Shown here piece by piece: positions 9,101-17,111 of a DNA stretch of 64,000 nucleotides. The notes under the pieces were generated by a model. It worked only from the letters and a program-made list of their open reading frames with translations. It searched no databases and was not told the DNA's origin. The stretch is from a virus. The stretch lies in IMG/VR virus record IMGVR_UViG_3300044730_000313, positions 49,704-113,703 of that record. One strand, written 5' to 3'. Position 1 is the stretch's first letter, and the number at the start of each line of letters is the position of its first letter. Made by a program: the position numbers and the translations under genes.

Positions 9101-11194
9101 TGCCACTGTAATTTTATACCAACTGTACGTGTTAGATATAATTGATCCTTGCGCTCCTCCACCAAATATAGGAGAGGGAAAACTTAACGCGCAAAGATTA
9201 AATGATGTATTCAGAGGAAAATCACCACTAACACCAATTGTTTTTGTAACAGCTTCTCCTGAATAACAATCAATATACTTTATAGTGCCAGGCTGTGTTG
9301 CATATACAGTGAACTGTCTACATACAGAGGACGTACTTCTAGAAGCAAGAGGAATTGTGAAAGCATTGCTTTTCTCTAACAAGAACGGGTCTTGTCTTAA
9401 ATCGTTGTAAGGATAGTTGGGGAAGTAATACTCTTGACCTTCGCGCTCATACTTACCCACATTTCTAAGTATACCCTTAGCTACAATGGATTTGTTTGTG
9501 CTTCTGTCACCACGGATAATCTTGAATCCAGCTATCTGACTCTTTTGTTCAGCTGTAAGATTGGAAGAGTTGATAAGAGACTGTACCTGTTGTACGTCTA
9601 TTTTAACACCTAGTGGGAATATAGCGTCCTTTTGGATAGCCATAGAGTCTTGGCCTGCGAAGATGGCAGACTCAAATATGGGACTCACCAGGACATCTGG
9701 AAACTTATGGTGTCTAATGGGTTGACCAGCCAAGTCTCCCCATAGTTCTTCATTGCAAGGATATTCTTCTGTGGACTCCCAATAAGAAAACTCACCAAAC
9801 TGGTAGGGTCCTTTGTACTCTGTTGCTGGAGAATAGCCAGGAGAGAACCCTGTCACTACAGCTGTATTATATATCTTCCAATAGGGGCTAGTTCCTGTTA
9901 CAGGATCTGGATCACCTATAAAGTCATCATTTGTAGGAGAAACAGGAGATAGGTCTAACACATTTGCAATTCTACCAGGAATGTGGAAACCGTCAGTTTG
10001 CTTACCGTTAGTGAGCAAGAACACTATCTCAAAAGCATACACCTCATCCCTTAGATATCCTCTAAGGTTGGTGGCATTGAATGCATCAGCATAGGTTTCT
10101 GTATTAGGGATACGATAGGTTTCCCACTGCAGAGCGATACCGTTAGCTATCTTCTGGTAATTAATTCTTTCTACAGAAGTGAGTTGGTCCCACACCAGAA
10201 TATCACGTACAGCTGTTATATCTTGAGCAATCTCGTAATATGGAAACTTCTCAAGTATGTCATTAATTGTCAGACGAACATTGGTTTTGTTCTGACCTGT
10301 GTAAGTAATCACCTGACTAGGACCATCAATAAAATAGGTGCCTATCAACTCAACGGAGGTAATGGCATTTACAGTTTTAATAACTGCTACATTAAAATAA
10401 TCGTACAGTCCTGTATTATCTAAGTTGCTGACAGTGAGCTCAATAGATTTACCCACCTGATAATTAAAATTAACAGTGGTGATACTGGGGTCAGCAATAG
10501 GAGTGGGATTGGTAACAGAGTAGTAGGAAGTGAAAGGGTTTCCAGCAGGATCGGAATACTGAATAGCAAACTGATATGTACCTGCTTGAAGGTCACCCCC
10601 TGTGGTTATTCTAGTGACATCCAGCTGAGGAATAACAAAATCAGGCTGGACATTTAACCCGTTGCAATCTATCTCATTGCTGTACACAGGGTCGCACGCA
10701 GGTGTACCTCCTATGAGAACATAGGGTAGGTTTTCTGGGTTGAGATCAATATATCTACGAGGATTGATTCCATCTGTCCAGTACACCTCTGTTGTGCACT
10801 CTGTAATTCTGTGGACAGCCTTATGGATGGGATGATTAATGTTGAAATTGAGACAAGGAGCACTTACATAGGTGCGATAGATACAGTCGTTATTATCCAT
10901 GTAGCCAATCTCAGAAGCACCTGTTTCTGGGTTGGTGATAAAGAATACATGTTTACTTCTCTCTTGGATGAAATGGGTACCTATTAATACAAAGCCAGGA
11001 GGGAACGTAACACAAAGTTCGTTCCCTGGCTCATTCTGATAGTTTACAGAATTAGCATCAAAGTTTTCTACAGCAGCATTCAGCGCATACGTTAGCTTAC
11101 CCTTAGGAATCTGGTTGAGGGTCTGATCGAGGTTTAAGCCAGTGGTAGCGTTATTATACTCCTGTCTGATATTGCCTTGTTCTTGCTCAGCCAT
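6140..11194 (-). CDS. Giant tail protein, stabilisation/nozzle-like, with Thr-rich C-terminal module
   Basis: A 1684-residue protein and the largest gene in the window. About the first 1500 residues are a beta-rich body with many NPxxY, WTDGINPRRYID and SWISFHSYIPNWYIGENNFFYS-type segments. These resemble the stabilisation proteins (P22 gp10-like name) annotated in crAss-like phages, which form the distal tail tube or muzzle. The last ~180 residues differ: two Thr/Ser-only linkers, a small Cys-flanked domain starting PCECYVIHN, and a final poly-Thr tail. Similar linkers and a similar domain recur in the appendage genes at 14.8-16.0 kb. The gene is five bases from the tail-tube-like gene upstream. 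I am confident that it is structural and less so of the exact role. Confidence 0.75.
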   Translation of the reverse strand: MAEQEQGNIRQEYNNATTGLNLDQTLNQIPKGKLTYALNAAVENFDANSVNYQNEPGNELCVTFPPGFVLIGTHFIQERSKHVFFITNPETGASEIGYMDNNDCIYRTYVSAPCLNFNINHPIHKAVHRITECTTEVYWTDGINPRRYIDLNPENLPYVLIGGTPACDPVYSNEIDCNGLNVQPDFVIPQLDVTRITTGGDLQAGTYQFAIQYSDPAGNPFTSYYSVTNPTPIADPSITTVNFNYQVGKSIELTVSNLDNTGLYDYFNVAVIKTVNAITSVELIGTYFIDGPSQVITYTGQNKTNVRLTINDILEKFPYYEIAQDITAVRDILVWDQLTSVERINYQKIANGIALQWETYRIPNTETYADAFNATNLRGYLRDEVYAFEIVFLLTNGKQTDGFHIPGRIANVLDLSPVSPTNDDFIGDPDPVTGTSPYWKIYNTAVVTGFSPGYSPATEYKGPYQFGEFSYWESTEEYPCNEELWGDLAGQPIRHHKFPDVLVSPIFESAIFAGQDSMAIQKDAIFPLGVKIDVQQVQSLINSSNLTAEQKSQIAGFKIIRGDRSTNKSIVAKGILRNVGKYEREGQEYYFPNYPYNDLRQDPFLLEKSNAFTIPLASRSTSSVCRQFTVYATQPGTIKYIDCYSGEAVTKTIGVSGDFPLNTSFNLCALSFPSPIFGGGAQGSIISNTYSWYKITVAPGDLATFNYYPPVPGGISCGIDALTGSILLPPVGYANWAEYCAQNPSNGCCNAPQAALEQSTWTVDGSTFGGVRTIPSLSPPTYASGDGGYSIELVDEIGYDLCAPAQLNAFDEEGAKYRHVFNSPETSFGQPFLGGVLKLENVIFGAGRAHFTQVRDNAMYRLVSLEAQQDALDSANQIALITTGAYNASALFAAYQAYLTIYINGITRQNYAYSYNSIASYDYSNSIANGLGIKQRELDLKQYLIPGVQGVNDNKDINNWNRESSVYLKTKETYTGGPRSPLPFPNQTPTISGTVNDRSRMTLSEAGVDGSLDNCPVPAKDEYISVVSYYGSLKNIFVNQYGQIYSYDTVDTGFQVDITPATTTTATFFGGDTFISKFAFKTKLPFFIDNRVNAPDDSDIFYDEIGNVAYPEYWHSARSILVDASIETAVLTNFFSIKANNLDCPNEQTPITSAGRTFYDGKMYQFAYGIPYFYCESSYNVDLRQAFNNREGDFWPHVSTSIPDDWVQESYVPIAQDNTYYYNVTFSKQNRENTFTHLPFDWKTICYTQYPFRTIYSDPQNIDADNRVNNWLVYRAISYFDFPQNFGDLISLDGIQNRAILARFENKTLMYNNLLTIDTSNPQAAYVGNPSLFRGAPPIDFAETDLGYVGTQNKMLLKIPQGQVTIDAKRGQVFLITGTEAVDLSGFGSGMNRFFTDHLAFEILRYFPKVDVDNHFNGVGLHGVYDSKYDRVIITKLDYVPKVEGIIYDDVDKKFYLEKPVDCCGAEKLTKTEVFLTDTDYFCNKSWTVSFNFNTKSWISFHSYIPNWYIGENNFFYSGLNDCCGDFDAIVANPIPNTTTTTSTSTTSTSTSTTTSTTTDYTGCDLEGVACEITTTTTTSTSTTTTTTTAYPCECYVIHNPTEEVHNVAGYVCGSKSISFIPVNPASTVNLCFSTEAVPYSDPGVIIALCGTSCTSEDDCLECTTTTTTTSSSSTTTTTTTAPL

Positions 11195-11199
11195 TGGTA

Positions 11200-12174
11200 T
11201 TAGTTATTGCGTCTCCAACCATACATTCCACCAACACGATTGGGTAGTTCGTACATATTAAATCTATTCAAGTCATTTTTAATCCTACGCTGCTTAGCCC
11301 AAGGATCTTGCTTCTTAATCTCAATATCAGCCATGATAAATGCTTCTTCAGATTGCTGCTTGTAATATGCGAGCTTCTGTTGGAGCTGGTTAAAGGTTTC
11401 ATCATTGGTCTGGTTGGTGAGGGTTTCCATCATTTTAAACTTGATGAAAGCCTCAATATATTCCCTGATACGGAAGTTGTTGGGAATCAGTTGATTACCA
11501 CCAGCGTCATACTCTGTGGCATAGAAAATCAGGTGTACAATACCATTACGGAAGTTGGTGACAAACTTGTTATCCCTAATGTCAAATGAATCATACCCAG
11601 CAGAACCAGGGGTAAACTCACGAAGAGGGGGTGCCTCTTGATAGAACTCCCAGTTGTTTGTGTATTCCACACCGCAGTTCTTTTGTGCAGAGATGTTACC
11701 AGGCTTGAGTAGATATTCCCTACGATATAGCACAGGAGCTTGGTTGTTTGTTTTGTATACTGTCTGAATAATCTCAGGCATACAAGACCCATCACATCCT
11801 ACATTACCACAACAAGGACTGGGAATAGGACAGTCTGTAACAATTGGACTCACCTGTATAGTGGTGGCTGTAGCAGCCTGGGAATAGAATGAGTTGGCTG
11901 TCTGATAGGGAAAGCCATTAATAGCTGTACAAAGCCACGCTTCACGAACAGCATAAAAGTTATCTGGGAGCCTAGCTTCATAGTCACAGATGTTTAACAC
12001 TTCCTCTTGAATAACATACGTTGCTCTACCCAACTTCAATAGACACTTGTCTAGGTAAGTGGGGAACATGAGGTCATCGATAGCCCCTGTATCGAAATAG
12101 CTTTTAAACTCTTCCTTTACAGTGGAATAGATAATCTCAGGAGAGATGAAGTTATATTTGTAGTAGTATGACAT
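11200..12174 (-). CDS. Tail tubular/adaptor-like protein
   Basis: A 324-residue protein. The N-terminal half (YSTVKEEFKSYFDTGAIDDLMFPTYLDKCLLKLGR, then RLPDNFYAVREAWL) matches the general pattern of short-tailed-phage gatekeeper or adaptor proteins (T7 gp11 / P22 gp4 type), with helical bundles followed by an LPDNF loop. A Cys-rich insert (CPIPSPCCGNVGCDGSC) lies near residue 120. The C-terminal third is helical and charged. It sits between ring-like proteins and the giant tail protein, the position of the tail tubular protein in crAss-like phages. The family call is inferred from pattern and order. Confidence 0.6.
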   Translation of the reverse strand: MSYYYKYNFISPEIIYSTVKEEFKSYFDTGAIDDLMFPTYLDKCLLKLGRATYVIQEEVLNICDYEARLPDNFYAVREAWLCTAINGFPYQTANSFYSQAATATTIQVSPIVTDCPIPSPCCGNVGCDGSCMPEIIQTVYKTNNQAPVLYRREYLLKPGNISAQKNCGVEYTNNWEFYQEAPPLREFTPGSAGYDSFDIRDNKFVTNFRNGIVHLIFYATEYDAGGNQLIPNNFRIREYIEAFIKFKMMETLTNQTNDETFNQLQQKLAYYKQQSEEAFIMADIEIKKQDPWAKQRRIKNDLNRFNMYELPNRVGGMYGWRRNN

Positions 12175-12179
12175 CTAGT

Positions 12180-12656
12180 TTACTTTTTCCATTCGTGATA
12201 AATATGTTGATATCTGTTGTCGGTTTTTATGTAGTGAGACAACAATCTGGATGTTGTTCTGGAGGGTTTGAAATACCACAGTGCTGAGTGTCTGAATCTA
12301 GCTGTATCTTTGAACCACACCCACCCAAAGAAATAACCCTCTGTATGGAAGTTGAAATTGTAGATACGCTTGCCCTTCTCTTTGGTCTTTTTCCAGTCTA
12401 TAGGGAGATTGACAAACTCTTTACCATCCACCCCCTTCATCTTTCTACGCTTCTTTTTGTTTATGGAGAATTCACCAAACCCATAAGGAAGTCTTGCTCT
12501 CTCACCTGTCTCTAGGATGTACTCTTTGAAAGCATCGTTATAGGTGTAAACGATGTTTCTCCACTCGTCAAATGTTAATTTAACCGATGGATTTTTCTTA
12601 CAGAAATGATTGTAGTTTTCTTTACTGGCGCTTCTCCAGTCTATTTTTACTCGCAT
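12180..12656 (-). CDS. Small basic HU/IHF-like or ring protein
   Basis: A 158-residue basic protein. The segment ARLPYGFGEFSINKKKRR near residues 53-70 resembles the beta-arm entry of HU/IHF proteins (GFGxF followed by basic residues). In crAss-like phages, genes at this place were first annotated as IHF subunits and later assigned to portal-to-tail ring components, as far as I recall. The neighbours (242-residue ring-like protein upstream, tail-tube-like protein downstream) favour a structural role. Its stop abuts the next gene, and its ATG overlaps the end of the 242-residue gene by one base. Confidence 0.6.
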   Translation of the reverse strand: MRVKIDWRSASKENYNHFCKKNPSVKLTFDEWRNIVYTYNDAFKEYILETGERARLPYGFGEFSINKKKRRKMKGVDGKEFVNLPIDWKKTKEKGKRIYNFNFHTEGYFFGWVWFKDTARFRHSALWYFKPSRTTSRLLSHYIKTDNRYQHIYHEWKK

Positions 12657-13384
12657 TATCTAGTGTTTGGAACGTTGGGCGCTTGACCATCAACTCCATC
12701 ACTTGTAATGTCTGTCTTCAATTTGAAGTAGGTGGATAGTAACTTCTGGGAAGTTAACTCTAGCACTTGCTTCTCTAGGTAACCAGGAACAGGGGACTCT
12801 TTGTCAAGAGGATTCTTGCAGAGCTCTTCTGTTGTATATTCTGGGCTACCACAGCCACACTCTGGGAACATAATGGAATTAGGAACATCCTCCTCGAACA
12901 AAGCAACAAGTCTGATGGCTTTCAGAAGGGGGTTATTCACATACAGATATCCATTAGTAATCCAGTAGTATTCTTCCTTCTTGATGATAGGAAGCTTAAG
13001 CAAGTTAATATATCTATTGATGGTTATTTCTTTTAGCTTCTTTCCCTGACCACTCATTGCATTAATTGAGTATACACCCTGGATAACATACTGATAGTTA
13101 CCCTCTGTGATGCGGGGAAGCTTGAACTTAGTTCTAGCTACAGAACAAGGATCAGAATATTCACAACATTCAGAAATAGGAACTTCCACCATCTCCAAAC
13201 AGGGAATGGTCGTGAACACTGTATCAGTAGCCCAAAGCTTCCTCAGATTAGTCTCACGTTTGATAAGGAGGAAGGCATTGTTCTTAATCTCAGACATGAC
13301 AGCCCTATCCGTGATCAAGTTGTCTGTAGACAGCAACTTATGCATAGAGCGCACATCTGAAACTAATTTCCTAAAAGTTGACAT
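12656..13384 (-). CDS. Ring/connector-like structural protein
   Basis: A 242-residue protein. The N-terminal segment ITDRAVMSEIKNNAFLLIKRETNLRKLW followed by CLEMVEVPISEC is a pattern I associate with neck-ring proteins of crAss-like and related Bacteroidota phages. The central part is beta-rich and contains several Cys residues (FPECGCGSPEY). No enzyme motif is present. Its ATG overlaps the stop of the metallophosphoesterase gene by one base and its stop overlaps the HU-like gene, so the three are translationally coupled. Confidence 0.6.
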   Translation of the reverse strand: MSTFRKLVSDVRSMHKLLSTDNLITDRAVMSEIKNNAFLLIKRETNLRKLWATDTVFTTIPCLEMVEVPISECCEYSDPCSVARTKFKLPRITEGNYQYVIQGVYSINAMSGQGKKLKEITINRYINLLKLPIIKKEEYYWITNGYLYVNNPLLKAIRLVALFEEDVPNSIMFPECGCGSPEYTTEELCKNPLDKESPVPGYLEKQVLELTSQKLLSTYFKLKTDITSDGVDGQAPNVPNTR

Positions 13385-14634
13385 TATAAATACTGTTTGA
13401 ATATGTTTGTTATTCCATAATCAAAGTCTATGAGGAATCCAGTCACTTCACCTTTAGCTATTGTGTAGCCATTCTTATCATCCCAACCACTCTTGGCTGT
13501 AGAGAAAGCAGGAAGCTGGAAGAACTTAATACCGTTAAAATCCAAGCTCACCTCGTGGTGTTTATCTCCTGTGAAGATGTAGAAGTTATCATGGTCAGAC
13601 CATGCTTCTTTATATTCCATAGGAAATAGACCAGCTAGTTTGGCAGGTTTCAAAGCATCCCCATGATTGAACATCATGGCTGAGCTTCCGTAGCTAACAT
13701 ACTTCCTATATCTAGGAGAGATGTCAAAGGACACACGGTTTTCATTTCTGAAATAGATTTCTAACCAGCTAGCCAAGTGCCATCCTACAAACTCATCGTG
13801 GTTACCAGCTACAAATATCACCTCCACATCACCACCTCTTTGAAGAAGTAGGTTTATTACATTCACCTCATGATCACATATTGCCTGAAAAGCAGTGTGA
13901 TAGGAAAGGATGTTCTGCTGAGGTGTACCCTTTGTAGTGGTGTTTGTGAACTCACTGTTGAATTCGTCAGACCCAATTATGTATTTAATTTCTGTAACGT
14001 TGTTAGAAAGAATGGCTTGGTTAAGAATTGTTTCCACTTTTTGAATATAGGTGGCAAATCTTTCCAAAATATCATTGTTTCCTTCTATATCTAGCTTGTT
14101 CAGGTGGGAGTCCTGTTTATTAATTACCAAACAAGCATTTGCTTTAGACAGCTCAAATCTAGGACCAATTATCTCAGGAGATACTGGTTGGTAGGTCTCT
14201 AAAAACGAAATGAACGAGTCTTGGAAAACTTGTTCATTCTTCTTCTTACCCAACCAGGCTTTCACCTGGTAATAAGGGTGTTCAACATTTCCCCAGTAGT
14301 TTTGGACGTATTTAGTTATCTCCCACTTGTCCGTATCAATCTTACACTTTTCAATCAGGTCCTCTAAACTCTTAATCTCTTCCTTGGTGTTTACCACTAT
14401 CTCACCTGTCCCTTTCTGCACATCCTCAATAAACCTAACAATTGTGTCTTCTAGCTCTCCAATATAGTTTCCAATCTCTGCCTCATTTTCCACAGTTTCT
14501 ACGTTTCTGAGTTCTCGCATCAACGTATCCACCTCATCCTCTGTAATGTTTAGTTTCTCTGCATAGAACTTCTTGCTCTTTTTCCAGTGTAGCATTTGCT
14601 CCATCTGGTGCAGAAGGGATTGATTTTCAGGCAT
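13384..14634 (-). CDS. Calcineurin-like metallophosphoesterase
   Basis: A 416-residue protein. The metal-binding motifs of the metallophosphoesterase fold appear in order: QDSHLNK (DxH, about residues 174-180), GSDEFN (about 221), GNHDE (277-281), NHGD (about 330) and GDKHHE (about 365). The N-terminal 100 residues contain a helix-turn-helix-like segment (KKFYAEKLNITEDEVDTLMREL) and a coiled-coil-prone stretch. The substrate is unknown; the family includes nucleases, nucleotidases and protein phosphatases. It is the first gene after a strong minus-strand terminator and has its own Bacteroidetes-type promoter at 14663-14694. An enzyme inside the tail cassette is unusual. Confidence 0.85.
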   Translation of the reverse strand: MPENQSLLHQMEQMLHWKKSKKFYAEKLNITEDEVDTLMRELRNVETVENEAEIGNYIGELEDTIVRFIEDVQKGTGEIVVNTKEEIKSLEDLIEKCKIDTDKWEITKYVQNYWGNVEHPYYQVKAWLGKKKNEQVFQDSFISFLETYQPVSPEIIGPRFELSKANACLVINKQDSHLNKLDIEGNNDILERFATYIQKVETILNQAILSNNVTEIKYIIGSDEFNSEFTNTTTKGTPQQNILSYHTAFQAICDHEVNVINLLLQRGGDVEVIFVAGNHDEFVGWHLASWLEIYFRNENRVSFDISPRYRKYVSYGSSAMMFNHGDALKPAKLAGLFPMEYKEAWSDHDNFYIFTGDKHHEVSLDFNGIKFFQLPAFSTAKSGWDDKNGYTIAKGEVTGFLIDFDYGITNIFKQYL

Positions 14635-14662
14635 TTATGATTTAGTTTAGTTAAAATTGCCA

Positions 14663-14694
14663 TAAAGGTACGAAACTTTTTGATATTTTCCAAA
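14663..14694 (-). promoter_or_regulatory. Bacteroidetes-type promoter for the metallophosphoesterase/tail operon
   Basis: Read on the minus strand: TTTG (14691-14694), 20 bases, then TACCTTTA (14663-14670). This fits the TTTG/TAnnTTTG consensus of the Bacteroidetes primary sigma factor. It lies 29 bases before the ATG of the 416-residue gene and downstream of the terminator at 14742-14774, so it would restart transcription for the tail genes. Confidence 0.7.
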
Positions 14695-14741
14695 TTATTT
14701 TAACCACTTAGGTTAGTGTGGATAACCAAGTTAGTTATAAA

Positions 14742-14774
14742 TAAAAAACTCCCAGGGGTAGAAACCCCCAGGAG
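14742..14774 (-). terminator. Intrinsic terminator between appendage and tail-tube genes
   Basis: On the minus strand a ten-pair stem (CTCCTGGGG with CCCCTGGGAG, two G-U pairs) around a short loop is followed immediately by six U. It would end transcripts from the Thr-rich appendage genes. The next gene has its own promoter. Confidence 0.8.
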
Positions 14775-14778
14775 AAAG

Positions 14779-14806
14779 CCCTGAAAACCAACAAACAGGG
14801 TTTTTT
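14779..14806 (+). terminator. Terminator-like hairpin with plus-strand T run
   Basis: CCCTG (14779-14783) pairs with CAGGG (14796-14800) and is followed on the plus strand by six T. No plus-strand gene precedes it closely, so it may block antisense transcription. On the minus strand it stacks just before the stronger terminator. Confidence 0.45.
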
Positions 14807-14812
14807 AATACA

Positions 14813-15478
14813 TTATAGTCCGCAAGGTCCTGTAGGCGTTATGCTTCCACTTCCTCCAGTTTGAACAACTGTTCCAGTTTCTGCACATATAAATATACCG
14901 CCTGCTCCTACAGTTTGTGTAAAGGGTTCACCAGCACATGATAACCATTCTATACTAATAGAGGGGGTACCAACCACATTATATTCTGTACAGTTTAAAG
15001 GAGTCTCTGTGGTTGTAGTTGTTGTAGTGGGTGGAACCTCTGTAGTGGTGCTGGTTGTTGTAGTGGATGATGTACTTGTTGTTGTAGTGGTGCTACTACT
15101 AGTAGATGTAGTGGTAGACGTACTAGATGTAGTGCTAGTGGTGCTAGTGGTACTAGATGTGCTGGACGTAGTGGTAGTGGTTGTACACTCCTTATCAATT
15201 ACAATATCTATAAAGTTGGTACACAGAGGATTAGCAGACATCACTCTTATAATAGTGGTGCCATTGGGAACTAATGTGCTAGTGTAGCCAGCCAGAAGAG
15301 CTGCTTTACTCACCCCTGTTTCAAATGCTGATACAAACCCATCAACATCTGAGTAGAGGTTGAATGGGCCTGTATCAGTTCCAGCTGTCGTTAATGTTAT
15401 TGTTACAATCACAATAGTGTAGTGGTTGTTGTGGTGGTTGGCAGTAGAGTGGTAGTGGTAGTTGTTGTTGTGGGACAA
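14813..15478 (-). CDS. Thr-rich appendage protein, probably the -1 frame continuation of the preceding gene
   Basis: The open frame is 221 codons, but its first codon is a TTG with AGGAG only one base away, and no ATG precedes the conserved part. The first ~22 codons (His/Asn-rich) are the out-of-frame reading of ACA/ACC threonine repeats that the neighbouring frame reads as Thr. From about 15418 downward the frame becomes sensible: a beta domain (VTITLTTAGTDTGPFNLYSD), a ~50-residue Thr/Ser linker, then a small Cys-flanked domain (NCTEYNVVGTP ... GPCGL). I suspect one long appendage or fibre protein with the 15409-15969 frame, joined by a -1 shift in the repeat. A separate gene with a poor start is the alternative. 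Confidence 0.6.
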   Translation of the reverse strand: MSHNNNYHYHSTANHHNNHYTIVIVTITLTTAGTDTGPFNLYSDVDGFVSAFETGVSKAALLAGYTSTLVPNGTTIIRVMSANPLCTNFIDIVIDKECTTTTTTSSTSSTTSTTSTTSSTSTTTSTSSSTTTTTSTSSTTTTSTTTEVPPTTTTTTTETPLNCTEYNVVGTPSISIEWLSCAGEPFTQTVGAGGIFICAETGTVVQTGGSGSITPTGPCGL

Positions 15479-15969
15479 GCTCCTATATTAGCAGAAGATA
15501 CTCCTGGTAAAGGAGGAACTACCAATGTACCTGTACAAGCACAAACATAAATAGTACTAAAGCTACTCACTACAGCAGTTCTATAAGCACCACCACAAGC
15601 ATAGTAATTAATGTTTACGGGAGTGATAGTGTTGTTAGTGATGGAGTAGAAATTACAAGAAGGACAAAGAATTGTTGTTGTACTGGTGGTAGTTGAACTT
15701 GTAGATGTAGAAGTGGTAGTTGTGCAACAGATACCTAAAGCAGTTGACAAACTATCAATCTGATCTTGTAGGTCACAAATCTTTTCATCTACCTTCTGAA
15801 GAGCTACTGATAGGTTATTGCATGTAGCAATTCCTGTACAAGAAAGATTGGGACCACTGTACACAACTGATTGACTACCAATAGGTTGTGCTGAGCAGGG
15901 ATCGTTTCCTCCACAAGGGGTTACTATGGGCTCTGGCGTACAACAAGGGTTCTGAGGAACGTAATACAT
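15409..15969 (-). CDS. Thr-rich appendage protein, N-terminal part
   Basis: A 186-residue product with a clear ATG (MYYVPQNPCC). The N-terminus is Cys/Pro-rich. A short coiled-coil-prone segment follows (ISVALQKVDEKICDLQDQIDSLSTAL, about 62-82), then a Thr/Ser linker, a ~60-residue Cys-flanked beta module (CPSCNFYSITN ... IGAC), and two octameric Thr runs before the stop. The ending inside a Thr repeat and the overlap with the next frame suggest that translation or the intact gene continues in the -1 frame. It is probably a trimeric virion appendage. Similar modules occur in the 14813-15478 frame and at the C-terminus of the 1684-residue tail protein. Confidence 0.65.
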   Translation of the reverse strand: MYYVPQNPCCTPEPIVTPCGGNDPCSAQPIGSQSVVYSGPNLSCTGIATCNNLSVALQKVDEKICDLQDQIDSLSTALGICCTTTTSTSTSSTTTSTTTILCPSCNFYSITNNTITPVNINYYACGGAYRTAVVSSFSTIYVCACTGTLVVPPLPGVSSANIGACPTTTTTTTTLLPTTTTTTTLL

Positions 15970-15989
15970 TATATGATGATTTTAAGCTA

Positions 15990-17111
15990 TTAAGGAATAT
16001 ACATGATGTAGTAACAACCAAGACCAGGTTGGAAATTAGAGTGAGCTAATCCTCCTCCTGTAGAAGAAATTGCTTTATCAATAATGGTGATGCCAGTTGT
16101 TTTAGAGTTAGTGATTCCAATATCAGCAGTTCCCGCTGCACCAGCTAAAGAGTAACTAGTGTTACCTCCGTAGGTTGCAGTTTGAGCTAAAGGAGTAGTT
16201 GGTGTAAGAGTTACCTGACCACCAGAAAGCGTTGTAAAATGCGTGTGTCCAGGATCACTAATTTTAGGATCTGTCGTATGTGTGTGAGCAGGAATTTGAG
16301 CAGTGGTGAGTATCACTGTGTTAGAACCAGCTGTTCCTAGTAATGTATAAGTAGGATTTCCAGCAATCGTAGGATCAACAGCAGGATTTAGGGGTCCTCC
16401 AGCCATGCCTGTTGTAGCACCAACTGGCACACGTCCTCTTTTATCAGGGGTGCCATTTAAACCATTACAAAGATAGATTTTATCCCATGCTCCAAGACCT
16501 TTACCAGTGTTGTCAAAATTACCAGGTATTGTACCATAGTATTCAACAACAGTGAAAGGCACCATTCTATCCTTGTAGGAAGTAGGAGGAGCAGGTGGTG
16601 TACAAGCTGCCACTAATGCACAGAGCTCTGATTTCTTTACATAGTTGGTTTGAACATCTAATACAAATGCGTTGAAGTCAACAATGTGTGCACAAAGCTT
16701 TGTAATCACTGCCTGAAGGATGGCATGTGTTCCAGAGGTTGATGTTACGCCTGTAAGACATCCAATTGTATAGGGTCCTTCTAGAGCAACAAATTTGTTT
16801 TCTACAACAACTAGTCTTGCATCAAGCTCACATACAGCTTTAATAATAGCACTAATTACATTAGGAAGTGAGAGGTCCTGACACTCTACTAGGTTTTTAT
16901 TTACGATGTTACATATAATGGTGGGGTTAATCTCAAGGATAATCCCTGTACCGTTAAGCGTAGATGTGAGAAACTCAATCAGTGCTTGCTCTACATAAGA
17001 TAGAGAGTCACCATTTTTGATTCCCAGAATGGGAACATCTATTCCTGTATATCTAACGCATTGATCTGATACAATCTCTGCGCATCCGTTAAAACAATTA
17101 GAACAAGACAT
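15990..17111 (-). CDS. Tail-collar-domain fibre protein
   Basis: A 373-residue protein. The C-terminal half is a phage tail collar domain of the microcystin-dependent-protein type: KIYLCNGLNGTPDKRGRVPVG near residue 215, TTAQIPAHTHT near 270, and a terminal HSNFQPGLGCYYIMYIP. The N-terminal 190 residues are helical with Cys residues and probably attach or trimerise the fibre. Such proteins are receptor-binding short tail fibres or baseplate spikes. The gene is the upstream neighbour of the Thr-rich appendage genes, consistent with a host-recognition cluster. Confidence 0.8.
   Translation of the reverse strand: MSCSNCFNGCAEIVSDQCVRYTGIDVPILGIKNGDSLSYVEQALIEFLTSTLNGTGIILEINPTIICNIVNKNLVECQDLSLPNVISAIIKAVCELDARLVVVENKFVALEGPYTIGCLTGVTSTSGTHAILQAVITKLCAHIVDFNAFVLDVQTNYVKKSELCALVAACTPPAPPTSYKDRMVPFTVVEYYGTIPGNFDNTGKGLGAWDKIYLCNGLNGTPDKRGRVPVGATTGMAGGPLNPAVDPTIAGNPTYTLLGTAGSNTVILTTAQIPAHTHTTDPKISDPGHTHFTTLSGGQVTLTPTTPLAQTATYGGNTSYSLAGAAGTADIGITNSKTTGITIIDKAISSTGGGLAHSNFQPGLGCYYIMYIP

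Noticed and set aside
14990-15200. CRISPR-like or tandem repeat array in the Thr-coding region
   Set aside because: Repeats are short, irregular Thr/Ser codon runs in frame with a protein, without fixed repeat-spacer units.
15009-15287. Long plus-strand frame rich in Val opposite the Thr-rich appendage gene
   Set aside because: It is the reverse complement of Thr codon repeats (ACA/ACC read as Val/Leu). No start context, and the minus-strand gene explains it.
15418-15440. Classical -1 slippery heptamer at the appendage frame junction
   Set aside because: The repeat is ACA/ACC/ACT codons and has no X-XXY-YYZ heptamer. Programmed ribosomal slippage of the usual kind is not supported; indel or assembly error is more likely.
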